From Clostridia bacterium (GTDB lineage Bacteria > Bacillota > Clostridia > Oscillospirales > CAG-272): a stretch of DNA of 64,000 nucleotides. The stretch is from contig JAFTTS010000045.1 in NCBI GenBank assembly GCA_017466685.1, forward strand, positions 1-64,000, given 5' to 3'. The notes beneath the pieces are model-generated. The model was not told the DNA's origin, ran no database searches, and worked only from the letters and a program-made list of their open reading frames with translations. The stretch's first letter is position 1, and each line of letters starts with the position of its first letter. Position numbers and translations under genes: made by a program. Of the stretch, positions 62,631-64,000 are shown one piece after another.

Positions 62631-63686
62631 ATGAGAATCGTTGTAAACGACATTGCCGCATCAAAGGGCGGAGCACTCACTGTTCTAAAGGATTTTTACA
62701 ATTGCGTCAGGGAGAATGACACCGAAAACGAATGGATCTTTCTCCTTGGCGATAAATTGCTCGAGGAAACAGACAATATAAAAATCATAACGCTTCCCGA
62801 AATCAAAAACAGTCGCTCTAAAAAGCTTATGTTTGATCTTTTTAACGGCAAGAAATTTATAAAGTCGCTTGAACCCGACGTCGTTTTCTCTCTGCAGAAT
62901 ACGGTGACATTCGGGCTTGATGTGCCGCAAATACTCTATATCCACCAATCCATTCCCTTTCAGAAAATCAAAAAATTCTCCTTTTTTAAAGGCTCGGAAC
63001 GCTCGTTAGCTATAATCCAGCATCTTATCGGTCGGGTGATAAAAAAATCCGCCAAGGTCGCGGACAAGGTTATCGTTCAGACAAAGTGGATGAAGGAAGC
63101 CGTTTGCAAGCAGTGTCATTTGTCAAAGGAAAAGGTTCTGCAGATTCCCCCGGCCGTTGCGGACATTTCAGCGTACAATACTTCACATGAATTCAACAAA
63201 AACAGCTTCTTCTATCCAACCGCTCCGGCTATTTATAAAAACAACGCTGCAATTTACAAGGCGTGTGAAATGCTTGATGCCGGAAATCTTGACTATGACG
63301 TAACGCTGACACTCACCAAAAGCACAGAAAAGAAAAACATACATTTTGTCGGCAGGCTCCCATACGGCGAGGTTATCGAAGAGTATGCGAAGAGCACGCT
63401 GATCTTCCCTTCATATATTGAAACATTCGGCTTTCCTATGGCGGAAGCACGCAAGGTCGGAACAGTTGTCCTCGCTTCGGATTGTCCGTTTTCACGCGAG
63501 GTTCTGGAAAACTACGAAAACGCTTACTTTTTCGATCCCTTCAAGCCGGAAGAGCTGGCATCGCTTATGGAGCGTGTCATTTCCGGCGATATACAAAAGA
63601 AAAAAACGTCAACCGCGCAGGATGACACTCAAAACGGTTGGCTGACTATAATGAACGAAGTCATTAACTTAAAACACAACAATTAA
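62631..63686 (+). CDS. Glycosyltransferase (GT-B, GT1/GT4 type)
   Basis: 351 residues from the ATG at 62631; an ATG four codons earlier is possible and neither has a strong ribosome site. 'RIVVNDIAASKGGALTVLKD' opens the GT-B fold; the donor half has 'IHFVGRLPYGEVIEEYAKST' and 'SYIETFGFPMAEARKVGTVV', with the typical E-x7-E spacing. It probably adds a later sugar of the repeat unit. The donor and acceptor are unknown. Confidence 0.87.
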   Translation: MRIVVNDIAASKGGALTVLKDFYNCVRENDTENEWIFLLGDKLLEETDNIKIITLPEIKNSRSKKLMFDLFNGKKFIKSLEPDVVFSLQNTVTFGLDVPQILYIHQSIPFQKIKKFSFFKGSERSLAIIQHLIGRVIKKSAKVADKVIVQTKWMKEAVCKQCHLSKEKVLQIPPAVADISAYNTSHEFNKNSFFYPTAPAIYKNNAAIYKACEMLDAGNLDYDVTLTLTKSTEKKNIHFVGRLPYGEVIEEYAKSTLIFPSYIETFGFPMAEARKVGTVVLASDCPFSREVLENYENAYFFDPFKPEELASLMERVISGDIQKKKTSTAQDDTQNGWLTIMNEVINLKHNN

Positions 63687-63707
63687 TTCCCGAGGTATCT
63701 TTCAAAA

Positions 63708-64000
63708 ATGCGAACTTCAAAATATTTTTCAGACGGCGTAATACTCGTTTTTGCAGCTTGTGTTGTCTTCTCCTTTTTATTCCAGATATTTAAGATCACC
63801 GCGCCGGTGAATATATTATATATTGCATCTCTGTTGCTTGTTCTGGGCTGCTATTCGTTCAGCGGCTGCTTGAATAAAATCACATTGACACTGGGCTCTA
63901 TTATTCTGTTTTCTTCTGTAATATACGGCTTCAACTTCAGCAATATGGACTATTATACACACGCACTCATCACTCTTTGTATATTTATTTGTATTGAAGT
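63708..64000 (+). CDS. Integral membrane protein, 5' part only; possibly polysaccharide polymerase
   Basis: An ATG at 63708 (CGAGG about 12 nt upstream) opens a frame that runs off the window after 97 codons. It begins MRTSKYFSDGVILVFAACVV and contains at least four hydrophobic helices in a row with short loops. A multi-helix protein at this point of a glycan operon is often the O-antigen polymerase/ligase (Wzy-like) or a flippase. The visible part is too short to decide. Confidence 0.7.
   Translation, partial: MRTSKYFSDGVILVFAACVVFSFLFQIFKITAPVNILYIASLLLVLGCYSFSGCLNKITLTLGSIILFSSVIYGFNFSNMDYYTHALITLCIFICIE

Noticed and set aside
1-64000. Genome-wide recoding of TAG as Gln, suggested by the def TAG
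   Set aside because: The FkbM gene and the AI-2E permease gene both end properly at TAG (605-607 and 43465-43467); read-through would run into a terminator or antisense through another gene. TAG is rare but is a stop here.
1-64000. CRISPR arrays, insertion sequences, integrase-flanked islands
   Set aside because: No regularly spaced repeats, transposase or integrase motifs were found.

Overview
The window looks like a chromosomal segment of an anaerobic, spore-forming, gut-associated Clostridia, probably an Oscillospirales-type lineage. This is inferred from gene families and synteny only. The evidence is the block yicC-remA-gmk-rpoZ-priA-def-fmt-(Zn peptidase)-rsmB-rlmN followed by prpC-prkC-rsgA-thiN-spoVM. 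Also supporting it are an anaerobic RNR activase, a bile salt hydrolase, SLH cell-wall anchoring, GH36 alpha-galactosidase, and consensus TTGACA-17-TATAAT promoters with strong Shine-Dalgarno sites. No phage, insertion sequence, CRISPR array or rRNA was seen.

Layout. 1-0.6 kb: 3' part of an AraC regulator. 0.6-6 kb (minus): lysC, amidohydrolase and FkbM methyltransferase, then a VanY-type carboxypeptidase. 5.7-8.1 kb: ygjP-like peptidase and queH, divergent from an SGNH hydrolase. 8.2-14.8 kb (minus): a large anchored DUF5722-like protein, a small membrane protein, nrdG, a long-form purM, a ribokinase-like kinase and ruvX. 15-16.4 kb (plus): metA and a small ferritin-like protein. 16.4-18.5 kb (minus): a BlaI repressor with a BlaR-type M56 peptidase carrying a degenerate M23 domain. 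18.6-32.2 kb (minus): the spoVM-to-yicC housekeeping block. 32.6-35.1 kb (plus): AraC regulator, then panT-coaX. 35.2-43.5 kb: alpha-galactosidase divergent from two tandem subtilisin-like proteins. 43.5-54.2 kb: AI-2E permease, foldase lipoprotein, tRNA-His, tRNA-Arg, MATE, DtxR-type regulator, FTR-like protein, SulP, ilvE, SLH protein and bile salt hydrolase. 54.4-64 kb (plus): a surface-glycan operon that runs off the end.

Functional themes. Cell-envelope sensing and upkeep recurs: VanY, the M56/M23 sensor with BlaI, PrkC/PrpC, the PrsA-like foldase, the SLH protein and the subtilisins. The terminal operon combines a sugar aminotransferase, a fused ATP-grasp/PLP protein, a two-part TRAP permease with no binding protein, a phosphoglycosyl transferase, a second ATP-grasp enzyme, two glycosyltransferases and the start of a membrane protein. 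I read it as synthesis of an amino-sugar surface glycan decorated through ATP-grasp chemistry. It is the best candidate for undescribed biology here.

The main anomalies are: an in-frame TAG at the catalytic Gln codon of peptide deformylase; a second subtilisin whose catalytic Ser aligns with Thr; an M23 domain that has lost all three zinc ligands; a 25-codon spoVM gene; and a 14-bp sequence shared between the blaI promoter and the region upstream of the foldase gene. TAG is rare here as a terminator (FkbM and the AI-2E permease among the complete genes checked), but it is used, so wholesale TAG recoding is not supported.
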